Shown: one piece after another, positions 33,709-42,415 of the stretch
Layout of the letters: every line of letters begins with the position of its first letter
How positions within the stretch are numbered: the stretch's first letter is position 1
DNA from: Pedobacter borealis DSM 19626
Lineage (GTDB): Bacteria > Bacteroidota > Bacteroidia > Sphingobacteriales > Sphingobacteriaceae
Direction: 5' to 3'
Assembly: GCF_000708285.2 (NCBI RefSeq)
Contig: NZ_JAUG01000006.1
Span: 41,315 to 105,314, forward strand
DNA: 64,000 nucleotides
Translations under genes and position numbers: made by a program
Notes under the pieces: generated by a model
What the model was told of the DNA's origin: nothing
Seen by the model: the letters and a program-made list of their open reading frames with translations, nothing else
Database searches by the model: none

Positions 33709-35907
33709 ATGAAATCAATATTTTTAACTATAGTAGCAACAGGAGCCTGGTTAATGGTTAATGCGCAACAAAAGTTGCCAGTTTACCTTGATATAAATAA
33801 ACCCATAGAAGAGCGGGTTGAAAATGCGCTTTCAGCAATGACCACCGAAGAAAAAGTGTCGCTTTGTTATGCCCAGTCTAAGTTTAGTTCAAAAGGCGTA
33901 CCCCGCTTAGGAATTCCTGAAGTTTGGACCGATGACGGCCCTCACGGCATTCGTGAGGAAGTTTTATGGGATGAATGGGGCGGAGCCAACTGGACAAACG
34001 ATTCTTGTACAGCCTTTCCGGCACTTACCTGTCTGTCAGCTTCCTTTAATCCTAAATTATCGCTGCTTTATGGCAAGTCAATAGGAGAAGAGGCGCGTTA
34101 CCGCAATAAAACCGTGTTATTAGGCCCTGGAATAAACATTTATCGCACACCATTAAACGGGCGTAATTTTGAATATCTGGGTGAAGATCCCTATCTCAGT
34201 TCACGTATGGTGGTGCCTTATATCCAGGGTGTTCAATCCATAGGCGTAGCGGCATGCGTAAAACATTTTGCACTGAATAACCAGGAAGAATGGCGCGGGC
34301 ATATCAATGTTGATCTGAGTGATCGTTCATTATATGAAATTTATTTACCTGCTTTTAAGGCAGCTGTGCAAGAAGGGAAAGCCTGGTCGATTATGGGTTC
34401 TTACAATCAATTTAGAGGCGAGCATTGTTGCCACAATGACCTGCTTTTGAATAAAATCTTAAAAAAAGACTGGAAATTCGATGGTGTGGTGATTAGTGAC
34501 TGGGGAGGTGTGCATAGTACCGATCAGGCGGTTAACAACGGGCTGGACCTCGAAATGGGTACCTATACCGATGGTTTAACAACTAAGGGAAAGTTTCCTT
34601 ACTCAGATTACTATCTGGCCAATCCGTTCCTTAAAGGCATTAAAGAGGGGAAATATGATATTGCTTTGCTTAATGATAAAGCCCGCCGGATATTACGTTT
34701 GATTTTCCGTACCACCATGAGCGCCAACAGGCCCTTTGGCCGTTTCGTTTCTCCTGAACACAGTGAAGCTGCACGTAAAATAGCTCAGGAAGGCATTGTG
34801 CTTTTAAAGAATGATAAACAGTTTTTTCCTGTTACAAACGGTAAATTCAAAAAGATTGCTGTTATCGGTGAAAATGCCGATCGCAGTCTGGTAACCGGCG
34901 GTGGATCATCATCGCTGAAGGTGGCTTATGAAAAATCGCCTTTGGACGGGTTGATTGCTAAATATGGGAAAGACCATGTGGTATACAGTCTTGGATATAC
35001 TTCAGGGCCATCAATGTATGGACGTGAAGAACCATCTAAGCTAAATGCTGATTCTTTGATGGATGCGGTGATCGAAGTTGCTAAACATGCCGACGTTGTA
35101 TTCTTTATCGGAGGACTGAATAAAAACCACTTTCAGGATTGTGAAGGTGGCGACCGTAAATCATTAAGTCTTCCTTTCGGCCAGGATAAACTGATTGATG
35201 CTTTATTGAAAGTAAATAAAAACACAGCTGTAGTGCTGCTTAGCGGCAATGCGGTATCGATGCCTTGGGTAGATAAGGTGCCAGCCATTATTCAGGGATG
35301 GTATCTTGGTTCAGAGGCTGGATCTGCATTGGCTGATGTTATTTCGGGTGAGGTAAACCCTTCTGGTAAGCTGCCATTCTCTTTTCCAAAAAAGCTTGAA
35401 GATAACGGTGCACATTTTTACGGTAAAATTTCCTATCCTGGAGATAGTATTAACCAATATTACAAGGAAGATATTTTGGTCGGGTACCGTTGGTTTGATA
35501 CAAAAAAAATAACACCTCGATACGCCTTCGGATACGGCCTTTCTTACACCAGCTTTAATTTAGGCACGCTTTCTGCAGATAAATCGGCTTATAGTAAAGA
35601 CGATATCATCAAGGTCAGATTTACTGTTAAGAACACAGGAGCACGCTATGGGGCTGAGGTTGCTCAGTTGTATGTGAACGATCCTGTTTGCAGTGTTCCG
35701 CGCCCGGTAAAAGAGCTGAAAGCCTTTGAAAAAGTGTTCCTGCAGCCAGGGGAAACGAAAATTGTTGAAATGGATGTAAAAGTGTCAGATCTTGCCTTCT
35801 ATGATGAAAGTAAAAAGGATTGGAACGTTGAACCTGGAGACTTTATCCTGCAGCTTGGAAATTCATCAGGTAATATTTCCCAGAAACTGAAAATAACTGT
35901 TAAATAG
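33709..35907 (+). CDS. GH3 beta-glucosidase-like enzyme
   Basis: This 732-residue exported enzyme has a signal peptide ending MVNAQ. The N-terminal GH3 barrel includes DDGPHGIR, KHFALNNQEEWRGHINVDLSDR and the nucleophile Asp in VVISDWGG (residue 264). The second alpha/beta domain has GGGSSSL and HFQDCEGGDRKSLSLP. A C-terminal fibronectin-III-like domain follows the YGFGLSY-type segment (YAFGYGLSYTSF). It hydrolyses beta-linked glucose (possibly xylose) from oligosaccharide ends in the periplasm. The upstream GH31 gene makes a xyloglucan-oligosaccharide role likely, but the two genes are 426 bases apart and may be transcribed separately. Confidence 0.93.
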   Translation: MKSIFLTIVATGAWLMVNAQQKLPVYLDINKPIEERVENALSAMTTEEKVSLCYAQSKFSSKGVPRLGIPEVWTDDGPHGIREEVLWDEWGGANWTNDSCTAFPALTCLSASFNPKLSLLYGKSIGEEARYRNKTVLLGPGINIYRTPLNGRNFEYLGEDPYLSSRMVVPYIQGVQSIGVAACVKHFALNNQEEWRGHINVDLSDRSLYEIYLPAFKAAVQEGKAWSIMGSYNQFRGEHCCHNDLLLNKILKKDWKFDGVVISDWGGVHSTDQAVNNGLDLEMGTYTDGLTTKGKFPYSDYYLANPFLKGIKEGKYDIALLNDKARRILRLIFRTTMSANRPFGRFVSPEHSEAARKIAQEGIVLLKNDKQFFPVTNGKFKKIAVIGENADRSLVTGGGSSSLKVAYEKSPLDGLIAKYGKDHVVYSLGYTSGPSMYGREEPSKLNADSLMDAVIEVAKHADVVFFIGGLNKNHFQDCEGGDRKSLSLPFGQDKLIDALLKVNKNTAVVLLSGNAVSMPWVDKVPAIIQGWYLGSEAGSALADVISGEVNPSGKLPFSFPKKLEDNGAHFYGKISYPGDSINQYYKEDILVGYRWFDTKKITPRYAFGYGLSYTSFNLGTLSADKSAYSKDDIIKVRFTVKNTGARYGAEVAQLYVNDPVCSVPRPVKELKAFEKVFLQPGETKIVEMDVKVSDLAFYDESKKDWNVEPGDFILQLGNSSGNISQKLKITVK

Positions 35908-35961
35908 CCAATAGAGAAGAAGAACGTAAAATAAAACAGTATTATTTGGAGAGAAATGAGA

Positions 35962-36298
35962 TTGTATCATAAAGGCAACTCCATCTCAGATGCTGTTATG
36001 TTGTCCAAAGGACTCCTACGGAGAGCTTGTAGAAATACCTTAACGGGTATTTCTACAGTCCTTCAACAAGCTATCTATGACAGGTTAAAAAGAGAGGTCG
36101 TCATTGCTGAGGAACGAAGCAATCTTAATGCGCACACCGGTAGCGATCGTTGTAAGATTGCTTCGTCGGCTGAAAGAGCCTTCTCGCAATGACGATTCTT
36201 CACAGCTTACCACTGAAAAAAAAAACGCTCCTGTCATTAATATTGATTTTTATCCAATAAATTATCCTCAGGATGACAAATCTATATTTATGATACAA
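35962..36298. repeat. MITE-like element, copy 2, with a REP inside
   Basis: The element starts ttgtatcataaaggc and ends tatatttatgatacaa, perfect inverted ends. It shares ttgtccaaaggactcctacg and ctcaggatgacaaat with copy 1 at 15187-15326. It is about 200 bases longer because a REP (36099-36194) and flanking sequence lie within it. It fills the gap between the GH3 gene and the next gene. Confidence 0.7.
36099..36194. repeat. REP of the cgtcattgc...gcaatgacg type
   Basis: The outer arms cgtcattgc and gcaatgacg are perfect. The inner arms gaagcaatctt and aagattgcttc also pair, giving a long stem. Confidence 0.75.
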
Positions 36299-36345
36299 CT
36301 TCATTTCTTTTCAGTTTCAATATTTAATATGCTGCTATCGCTACT

Positions 36346-36924
36346 TTACCTAAATATTTTGTTGACAGCCAGCTGAACCTTAGCTGCGTCATTTTCGATG
36401 GTTTTTTTGATAGACTCGTCAAATGAAGGAGGGAAATCTGCTGTAACGGAGATCACCTGTGCATGATTAGTAACAGTAAGTTCAAAGGCATGACTCCCGA
36501 ACTTAAATTTGCTTTTTATTTTGTCTGCCTGTTTTTCAATTGCCTTAGAAAATTCATAGCTGTTGCTAATTTCGTCAAAATGATCCTTTACTGCATGGAA
36601 GATCAGGTGTGTTTCTACATCCAATTCGTTGATGATCACCCTGGGATTCAACAGCTCTTGTGCTGTTTTTCCTTCAGCTCCTTCCTGTAGGTTCTTCAAA
36701 GAAGGAAGCAGGTCTTCACTGAAGATGATATCTTTAGGATCGTTAATGAAAATTGTTGAAGGATTACCATTTTCATCCGAGCGTTGTTGGAGGTATATGG
36801 TGTCATTGCCGTCCTTAAGTTCTACGCTAGCTGGGGCAATATATTCTGTTTTAATGTCGGTAATGGTGTTTTTGATGAGCTTAACAACATATGCCAACAC
36901 AGGGTAATCTGTAATATCGTTCAT
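36346..36924 (-). CDS. conserved hypothetical protein
   Basis: This soluble protein of about 192 residues starts MNDITDYPVLAYVVKLIKNTITDIK. It has an alternating helix/strand pattern and no signal peptide, membrane segment or recognised domain. Asp/Glu- and Lys-rich patches (AIEKQADKIKSKFKFGSHAFELTVTNHAQ) suggest a cytoplasmic protein. The ATG at 36924 is chosen because the upstream extension (MPCTLYITAMKPYICKKDP) looks non-coding. Its end converges on the MITE copy. Confidence 0.6.
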   Translation of the reverse strand: MNDITDYPVLAYVVKLIKNTITDIKTEYIAPASVELKDGNDTIYLQQRSDENGNPSTIFINDPKDIIFSEDLLPSLKNLQEGAEGKTAQELLNPRVIINELDVETHLIFHAVKDHFDEISNSYEFSKAIEKQADKIKSKFKFGSHAFELTVTNHAQVISVTADFPPSFDESIKKTIENDAAKVQLAVNKIFR

Positions 36925-37094
36925 TGGGTCTTTTTTACAAATGTACGGCTTCATTGCAGTGATATAAAGTGTGCAGGGCAAAGGGACTGATAGTTTTGTT
37001 ATAAAGAGATCACCAAGAGGTAGTTAATTTTTTATTTGCACCGGTTTATTTATATTAAATCACAATCACGTCTGTGTTTAAACCATCGCTCTGA

Positions 37095-38000
37095 TCAACT
37101 TAATGACATTGGGCTATCAGGAGAATATATCAGCGGAAAAAACTGCCCTTCCATTTTATGCCCAGCCCGAATCGGTTCCACTCCTTTAAGTAAAGCCTCG
37201 TCTGTATTCGATTCGGTACCGTCAGTAAATACATTTAAAACGAAAGCGCTTCTTGAGCGTGGTGATTTATTTTGGAACGAGCCATGAACCATTAAAGGGT
37301 GGTGAAACGTAGCATATCCCTTTTTAAGTTCGATCGGAACCGGATTAAATTCTGCTTTTTGCTCTTCGGTTAAATAAGGCATTAAGCCTTCCATGTCCCC
37401 GGCTAAATCTGGTTTATCTAACAAGCCCCAGTTATGGCTTTTAGGCACATAATATAAACAACCGTTTTCGGTGGTTGCATCATCTAATCCAACCCAGCAG
37501 GTTAAATGTTGCATGGGGCCGGTGCGTGTCCAATAAGAATAGTCCTGGTGCCAGGCTACAACTCCTCCATGTTTTGCTGGTTTACAGAATAATTGATCGT
37601 GCCAGAAACGTACGCCTTTATTGCCTAAAATCTGACTGGCTGCCATCGCAAAAGCAGGATTCCATATCACATCATGAAAGCTTTCGGTAATGCGCCAGGC
37701 GCCTAAAGCGTGAAATAAAACTGAATTGGGATCTGCAGATTCATTGCTGTGAAACTCGTGAAACAGCCCGTTTAACGGGTGTGCGGGGTCTACAATTTCT
37801 GCCAATTCTTTGTTCAACCGCGCAACCTGCCATTCATCCAATAATTTTACATCACTAATGTATCCAAACGTATGAAAAAAATCAAGTTGCTCGTTGCTGA
37901 GCTTGTACTGTTCCCATTCAGAAGCTTTGGTAGGCCATTTAAATAGGTCGGAAATGAGTTGGTGTTTTTTTGAAAGGTCTTGCAGATTGGGTATGGTCAT
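37095..38000 (-). CDS. phytanoyl-CoA dioxygenase (PhyH) family protein
   Basis: This protein of about 301 residues is a non-haem Fe(II)/2-oxoglutarate oxygenase. The iron ligands are visible as WHQDYSYW (His-x-Asp) and a distal His in FHHPLMVHGS, with a following Arg (SPRSRSAF) for 2-oxoglutarate. The segments HLTCWVGLDDATTENGCLYYVPKSH and GYATFHHPLMVHGS are family hallmarks. The substrate is unknown. Members act on fatty acyl groups, phosphonates or natural products. A phosphonatase-like HAD gene lies nearby on the same strand. The ATG at 38000 is preferred over the preceding TTG. Confidence 0.88.
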   Translation of the reverse strand: MTIPNLQDLSKKHQLISDLFKWPTKASEWEQYKLSNEQLDFFHTFGYISDVKLLDEWQVARLNKELAEIVDPAHPLNGLFHEFHSNESADPNSVLFHALGAWRITESFHDVIWNPAFAMAASQILGNKGVRFWHDQLFCKPAKHGGVVAWHQDYSYWTRTGPMQHLTCWVGLDDATTENGCLYYVPKSHNWGLLDKPDLAGDMEGLMPYLTEEQKAEFNPVPIELKKGYATFHHPLMVHGSFQNKSPRSRSAFVLNVFTDGTESNTDEALLKGVEPIRAGHKMEGQFFPLIYSPDSPMSLS

Positions 38001-38254
38001 CAATTTTATACGTTTTATGGTTAGAAATTGCTCATTTATTTAAAGGTAATAAAACATTTTCTTTCACAGAACAGGCAAGGCAAATTTGATTCTAATTTTT
38101 TCCCGATAAGCGGTGTTTTACGATTTAATGAGCAAATGCGGTGTAACCAATTTCAGATAACAAGTGATAAATATTTAACATTGAGTTAATAATCGGTCAT
38201 TAGTTTTGTGGTATAAATATTTGGTTAGTATTTATAAGTTTAGGTTAGTTGATT

Positions 38255-38287
38255 ATAAAAGCCCAGATGGATATCGGGGCTTTTTAT
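38255..38287. terminator. hairpin downstream of the SnoaL-like gene
   Basis: aaaagccc and ggggcttttt flank a short loop. T-runs on both strands make it a plausible terminator for the minus-strand gene ending at 38291. Confidence 0.6.
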
Positions 38288-38290
38288 ATT

Positions 38291-38653
38291 TTAACCCATG
38301 CGATAGAAAAACTCGTCGGCTACGATTTTTCCATCTTTAACCTCATAAACACAGATTTCACTCATGGCCATTCTTCCATGGGCTTTATAAGTGGCATCAA
38401 TGTTCATTACAATAGCAAAATGATTGTCTGCTACAATTGGTTCTGAGCATGAAGAGCTATGTATCTCTTCAACACTTTCTTCCCATTGTATGGTTTTCTT
38501 TTTAACGGCATCTTTGCCTTCTGTTAATTCCATTGGCGTGCCTTTTGGCTCTTTGCTTACAACGTTATCGGCGTAAAGTTCATCAATGGCTTGTTCGTGT
38601 TTGCCTTCACGGCAAAGCTGCACCAGTTTGTCAGCTACTTCCTGAGTATTCAT
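38291..38653 (-). CDS. SnoaL-like / NTF2-like domain protein
   Basis: This 120-residue cytoplasmic protein has the SnoaL-like cone fold: MNTQEVADKLVQLCREGKHEQAIDELYADNVVSKEP, then WEESVEEIHSSS, and terminal strands AMSEICVYEVKDGKIVADEFFYRMG. The family includes small isomerases and ligand-binding proteins, and none can be chosen here. It is monocistronic, with its own terminator. Confidence 0.85.
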   Translation of the reverse strand: MNTQEVADKLVQLCREGKHEQAIDELYADNVVSKEPKGTPMELTEGKDAVKKKTIQWEESVEEIHSSSCSEPIVADNHFAIVMNIDATYKAHGRMAMSEICVYEVKDGKIVADEFFYRMG

Positions 38654-38928
38654 ATGCTTATATTTAGTTGTGATCTAAGTTATCTAAAAATAAACGCTTT
38701 ACCAGGTTAAAAGGTTTTATGTTTAGGTTGAAGTACTAATGAAAACGATTGCAGCATCAAAATTCGTGATAATTAGTCTTGCGTAAATAGAATTGCAATC
38801 ACAGAAACGGGTAAAAATTCATTACACCAAATATTTTGAGTTTCCCATTTCGGAGTTTAACTCCAATCGTTTGCCTCCCATTTGTATGTTAGCATATACG
38901 GTTGTAATTATTTAATCATTTCAATTAT

Positions 38929-39618
38929 TTAGTTCTGCTTGGTTACCATAGCATAGATTTCCATTAAATTGTCTATTACCGCGTCAGGTTTAGCTTTTTC
39001 TAATTGTTTCTGTGTATGTGCGCCTGTGGTAATGCCAATGCTTAAGCCACAACCTGCATTTTTACCTTCTTCAATATCAATACTTGAATCTCCAACCTTA
39101 ACAACCGATTTACCATCGGTAAGACCATGGTGTCTCATTGCCAATAAAATCATATCAGGTTCTGGCCTGTTTTGGCCAACCTCAGAAGCAGTAACGAGTG
39201 TGTCGAATTCGGCACCTGCCTTCCAGCCCAGTCTGCTCAGTATAGCCTCTGCGGTAACCCTGTCGTACCCTGTATTAAGCACCAAAATTATTCCTTCTTT
39301 CCGAAGTTTTTCAAAAAGTTCAATCGAACCAGGTTGAGGTAAAATTTCCTCAGTTTCATATACCAGTTTCAGTTTGCCAATAAATTTTTCATATATATCG
39401 AAAACCCTGGCTTCATCAAAAGAACCTTCGTGAGTTTTAAGTACCGATCTGATTGCTTCTTTCTTTTCCTTTCCTGCTGCAACAGCAAGAACCTGACCAA
39501 GGGTATATGAAAAACCAGCGGCATTTATTGCATCCATTAGGGTTTTGTAAACTAGGTTGTTTTCGTTCACTGTAGTGCCAGCCATATCGAATACTACCAT
39601 TTTAATTTCAGGGTACAT
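38929..39618 (-). CDS. phosphonatase-like HAD hydrolase
   Basis: This 229-residue HAD-superfamily enzyme has motif I as VVFDMAGTTV (nucleophile Asp; the DxAGTT form is characteristic of phosphonoacetaldehyde hydrolase relatives), motif II as VLNTGYDR, motif III Lys/Arg near QNRPEPDMI, and motif IV as KVGDSSIDIEEGKNAG. It lacks the strictly diagnostic Schiff-base Lys context I would need to call true phosphonatase. A 2-oxoglutarate oxygenase gene 1.6 kb away could hint at a shared phosphonate substrate, but this is speculative. A TetR-like palindrome lies upstream. Confidence 0.85.
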   Translation of the reverse strand: MYPEIKMVVFDMAGTTVNENNLVYKTLMDAINAAGFSYTLGQVLAVAAGKEKKEAIRSVLKTHEGSFDEARVFDIYEKFIGKLKLVYETEEILPQPGSIELFEKLRKEGIILVLNTGYDRVTAEAILSRLGWKAGAEFDTLVTASEVGQNRPEPDMILLAMRHHGLTDGKSVVKVGDSSIDIEEGKNAGCGLSIGITTGAHTQKQLEKAKPDAVIDNLMEIYAMVTKQN

Positions 39619-40119
39619 CTGCTTTCTATTAAATTGGATAAATTAATTTTTTGAACTTTATCGTCAAATATACTATTGGTATTTTTACTAAACAAATGTT
39701 TAGTAATAGTTAACATTTAGATTAACATTTGTTTACTTTAGCTAAACATTAAAAATCTTTTTTGCGTTATTGTTTGGTCATTAACAAAGGATGGACAAGA
39801 ATAGCTAGATTTCAATTAACAGAAAAAGATAAATATGAAAAATACAATCCTAATTAGTTACGAATTTGCGTTGCTCAAAGAAAGTATTCAGAAAAACCAT
39901 TTAACTTAAGAGGTTAACGGGGCGTTAATTGTAAAATCGAAAATATCAAAATTACTTGGATCGTCTTGTGCATTCGCCAGTACGATAGACCGTTAGTGGT
40001 TCCAAAATGAATGTGCGAAAAAAAGTGAAGGCACGCTTGTATACGTAAGATTTGATTAGCTTGAGAACAGGATATTTTACGTGGATCATTAAAATGATCT
40101 CTGGTTTTTTAGATATTGA
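39619..40119. other. gene-free AT-rich stretch
   Basis: Apart from the palindrome at 39686-39705 and a 24-codon frame at 39835, I see nothing coding here. Scattered stop codons in all frames and low complexity suggest decayed sequence. Confidence 0.5.
39686..39705. promoter_or_regulatory. TetR-type operator candidate
   Basis: tactaaacaaatgtttagta is an inverted repeat with perfect 8-base arms. It lies 68 bases before the HAD gene's start. No TetR gene is seen beside it. Confidence 0.4.
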
Positions 40120-40299
40120 TCATGTGATAATCAGTATGGTTTGTTTTAAATTATAAAGCTTAATATAAAAATGTTGTTCGTTTCTAAAATGATGCACTTC
40201 TATTTTTTTTATCCGCCCTGAATATGATTCGTATGTAATATAATCACCCTTCCGGAGCGTTTGAAGCTCAGCACGGCTGGTCCATCTTTGTATTCTCAT
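40120..40299 (-). CDS. possible 59-residue basic protein
   Basis: An ATG-started frame encodes MRIQRWTSRAELQTLRKGDY ... GRIKKIEVHHFRNEQHFYIKLYNL ... It has a protein-like mix of charged and aromatic residues and looks like a small beta-rich domain. It stands alone in a gene-poor region. No family is recognised, and it could be a remnant. Confidence 0.35.
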   Translation of the reverse strand: MRIQRWTSRAELQTLRKGDYITYESYSGRIKKIEVHHFRNEQHFYIKLYNLKQTILIIT

Positions 40300-40703
40300 A
40301 TTTGTGATAAACTGGCTCCAATAACAGGACCAACATTAAGGATTGCTGAAAGAGAGCGCCCTTTTTAACAGGATTTTCACCCGTTATTTGTCAGTATAGC
40401 TTTTATTTACTCACATAAAACATAGGTTACGCTAGTTTTACGCATACATTAAAATGGTTTGTTTGGTGCAGTAAAATAGTCATCTAAAAAACGTTTTTTG
40501 TAATTCGGTAACTCGAATAACTTTATAAAAATCGAAAGTCTGCCACATGTTTTAAATGTAGCTAATCATTAAAACAATATAATTGCTGGCAAGAATATAC
40601 TTTTCTATAGCACAGCTTAAATAAATGTAAAGTAAATTGTTCGTCAATTGTGAAGTGCAATAAACCGTTAATTCCATAATTTGCATTTGATTAATTGTTG
40701 GAT

Positions 40704-41334
40704 ATGAAAAATAAAATTTCGCCTTTTTTGGGTTTATTTTATTCATTTGTTTTAGCTGTAACTCAACTAAGAATCTGACGGCTTCTCATGCTATCGGTAC
40801 AACTGCTGAGCAAATAAAGGATGGTAACCAGTTAATTGATTCACTCTTTTAGCCGATCGGTTTAGTTACAACAAAGCGCTGATTGAAGATGGTTTTAATT
40901 CAAAAAAACAGCTTCCAAAACCCACAGCAATCATTAACAATACTCCGCTCAGAACCATATCGTTCAATGGCTTAAATTATTTAGTTAAGGACGATAAAGT
41001 TGTTGACATTAAAGGGCTTAAGCTATCCGTGTCAGCACTATCTATAGTAACCGAAAAGTTATCAAACTTAGATCAGATTCAGTACAATTGTTGTGAAAAA
41101 GCAAACCTGGAATACCAACAGAAAAATCGCGATATGAATGCCATTAAAACACTGGATCGTCAGTATTTTGCAGCACTGAATACCTTAAAAAATATCGTTT
41201 CAAGCATAGCCACCGAAGCCAGAAAACGGAATGCATCTGTGTCGATAGAAATGTCGCTAGCCAAAATCAAGATACCCGATATCAAGAATCCCGATATGAA
41301 AACTAAGCGTAATTATGTAGCCAAAATTGAATGA
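40704..41334 (+). pseudogene. decayed gene for a secreted protein
   Basis: It starts with a signal-peptide-like MKNKISPFLGLFYSFVLAVTQ. It then continues in other frames as NLTASHAIGTTAEQIKDGNQLIDSL and LADRFSYNKALIEDGFNSKKQLPKP ... to RNYVAKIE. At least two or three frameshifts are needed, one at the T-run near 40847-40850. The last frame is open from 40840 with no ATG until late. The original product is not recognised. Alternatively a shorter protein starts at the GTG at 41029. Confidence 0.5.
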
Positions 41335-41336
41335 TA

Positions 41337-41795
41337 TCAGATGAAGTGGTACAAGAATACTACATCACCTACATATGCTGGTTTGGGTTGGTCCTTAATC
41401 ACAAGCGTAGCTTGAATCGTAACTTTAGTTATTCCCCTCAAATTGCTAATGCAATTTAATTTTGCTTTTAATTGCACTTCGCTATCCACTAAAACTGCCT
41501 GACCAAATTTAAAACGTTCAATACCATAATTGATTTCCATTTTAATATTACGTACATCCGCAATCTGTTTCCATAAATAAGGAATTAAGGATAAGGTTAA
41601 ATATCCATGTGCTATTGTTGCCTTAAATGGTCCTTCATTTTTAGCTTTTTCCGGATCGGTGTGTATCCATTGATGATCTAAGGTTGCATCGGCAAATTTA
41701 TTAATCTGTTCCTGGTCTATGGTATGCCATTGCGAAACACCTAGTTCTTTACCTAGATGTGATTCATACTCTTCGAAATTATTAATCACCAACAT
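41337..41795 (-). CDS. MaoC-family dehydratase (NodN-like)
   Basis: This 152-residue hot-dog-fold protein has the R-specific enoyl-CoA hydratase signature: FADATLDHQWIHTDPEKAKNEGPFKATIAHGYLTLSL (catalytic Asp and His). The NYGIERFKFGQAVLVDSEV segment follows. It hydrates trans-2-enoyl-CoA in the cytoplasm, and the physiological substrate is unknown. Its stop lies two bases from the end of the decayed gene on the other strand. Confidence 0.9.
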   Translation of the reverse strand: MLVINNFEEYESHLGKELGVSQWHTIDQEQINKFADATLDHQWIHTDPEKAKNEGPFKATIAHGYLTLSLIPYLWKQIADVRNIKMEINYGIERFKFGQAVLVDSEVQLKAKLNCISNLRGITKVTIQATLVIKDQPKPAYVGDVVFLYHFI

Positions 41796-42063
41796 ATATT
41801 CTGTTTATAAGATTAGTACTGTTTACAACTCCTTTAGGTATAACAATCCTTCAGGTATTAATTCACTCTTTTGTATTCAATTATAATCATAATAACGGTG
41901 TATTTGCAGGATATGGTTGAAAATATTCAAAAGATTTTTTTTGTCAACATGATCATAATTTACAGATTATTTATAATCAGGTTTTTAAGTGTGATAATGG
42001 CGTATTGAAAAAAGTATTAAATTATTTATTTAAAACATTTAAGTAGCAATGATAGGTTTTCGG

Positions 42064-42171
42064 GTCGTCATTTCGACCGCAGTGTTCCAAAGGAACTCCT
42101 TTGGAGGAGAAATCTTTTAAGTATAGTTCAAAGATCTCTCCATTCCGCTGTGCTCCAGTCGAAATGACGAC
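42064..42171. repeat. REP unit B with perfect 14-bp ends
   Basis: gtcgtcatttcgac (42064-42077) and its exact complement (42158-42171) enclose the same core as unit A, including tccaaagga-ac-tcctttgga and ggagaaatctttt. It occupies most of the informative part of the 41796-42415 gap. Confidence 0.8.
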
Positions 42172-42302
42172 CGATTTTTGGAATCTGTTATTGGTAAATC
42201 AATAGGAGGTATTACACTATAGTTCTCCCATCCCACAGGTCTAAAAAAATACACAAAACGCTATGCATTCTAGGTCACCTGTAGCCATTAAAAAACACTT
42301 CT

Positions 42303-42322
42303 CGCCTTACGCTAAACGCTTA
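42303..42322. repeat. heptad tract, CGC every 7 bases (3 units)
   Basis: CGC at 42303, 42310 and 42317 (cgcctta, cgctaaa, cgcttat). Confidence 0.6.
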
Positions 42323-42377
42323 TCTACCTTCGTCTTAAATATTACTAAATATTTAATTTGATATATTTAAATTAAAA

Positions 42378-42410
42378 TTTAGATTTGTCTAAAATTATAT
42401 TTAGACAAAT
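42378..42410. promoter_or_regulatory. overlapping palindromes, DtxR/metal-regulator-like
   Basis: tttaga-tttg-tctaaa (42378-42393) overlaps atttgtctaaa-attata-tttagacaaat (42383-42410, perfect 11-base arms). They lie just before the receptor's ATG at 42416. The TTAGAC half-sites resemble DtxR/MntR-family operators, suggesting metal-responsive control. Confidence 0.55.
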
Positions 42411-42415
42411 CATTT

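Noticed and set aside
36463..36990. Several plus-strand frames
   Set aside because: Antisense to the hypothetical protein at 36346-36924, with no better coding signal.
40552..40746. 64-residue minus-strand frame
   Set aside because: Low-complexity AT-rich sequence overlapping the start of the decayed gene, with no leader or family signal.
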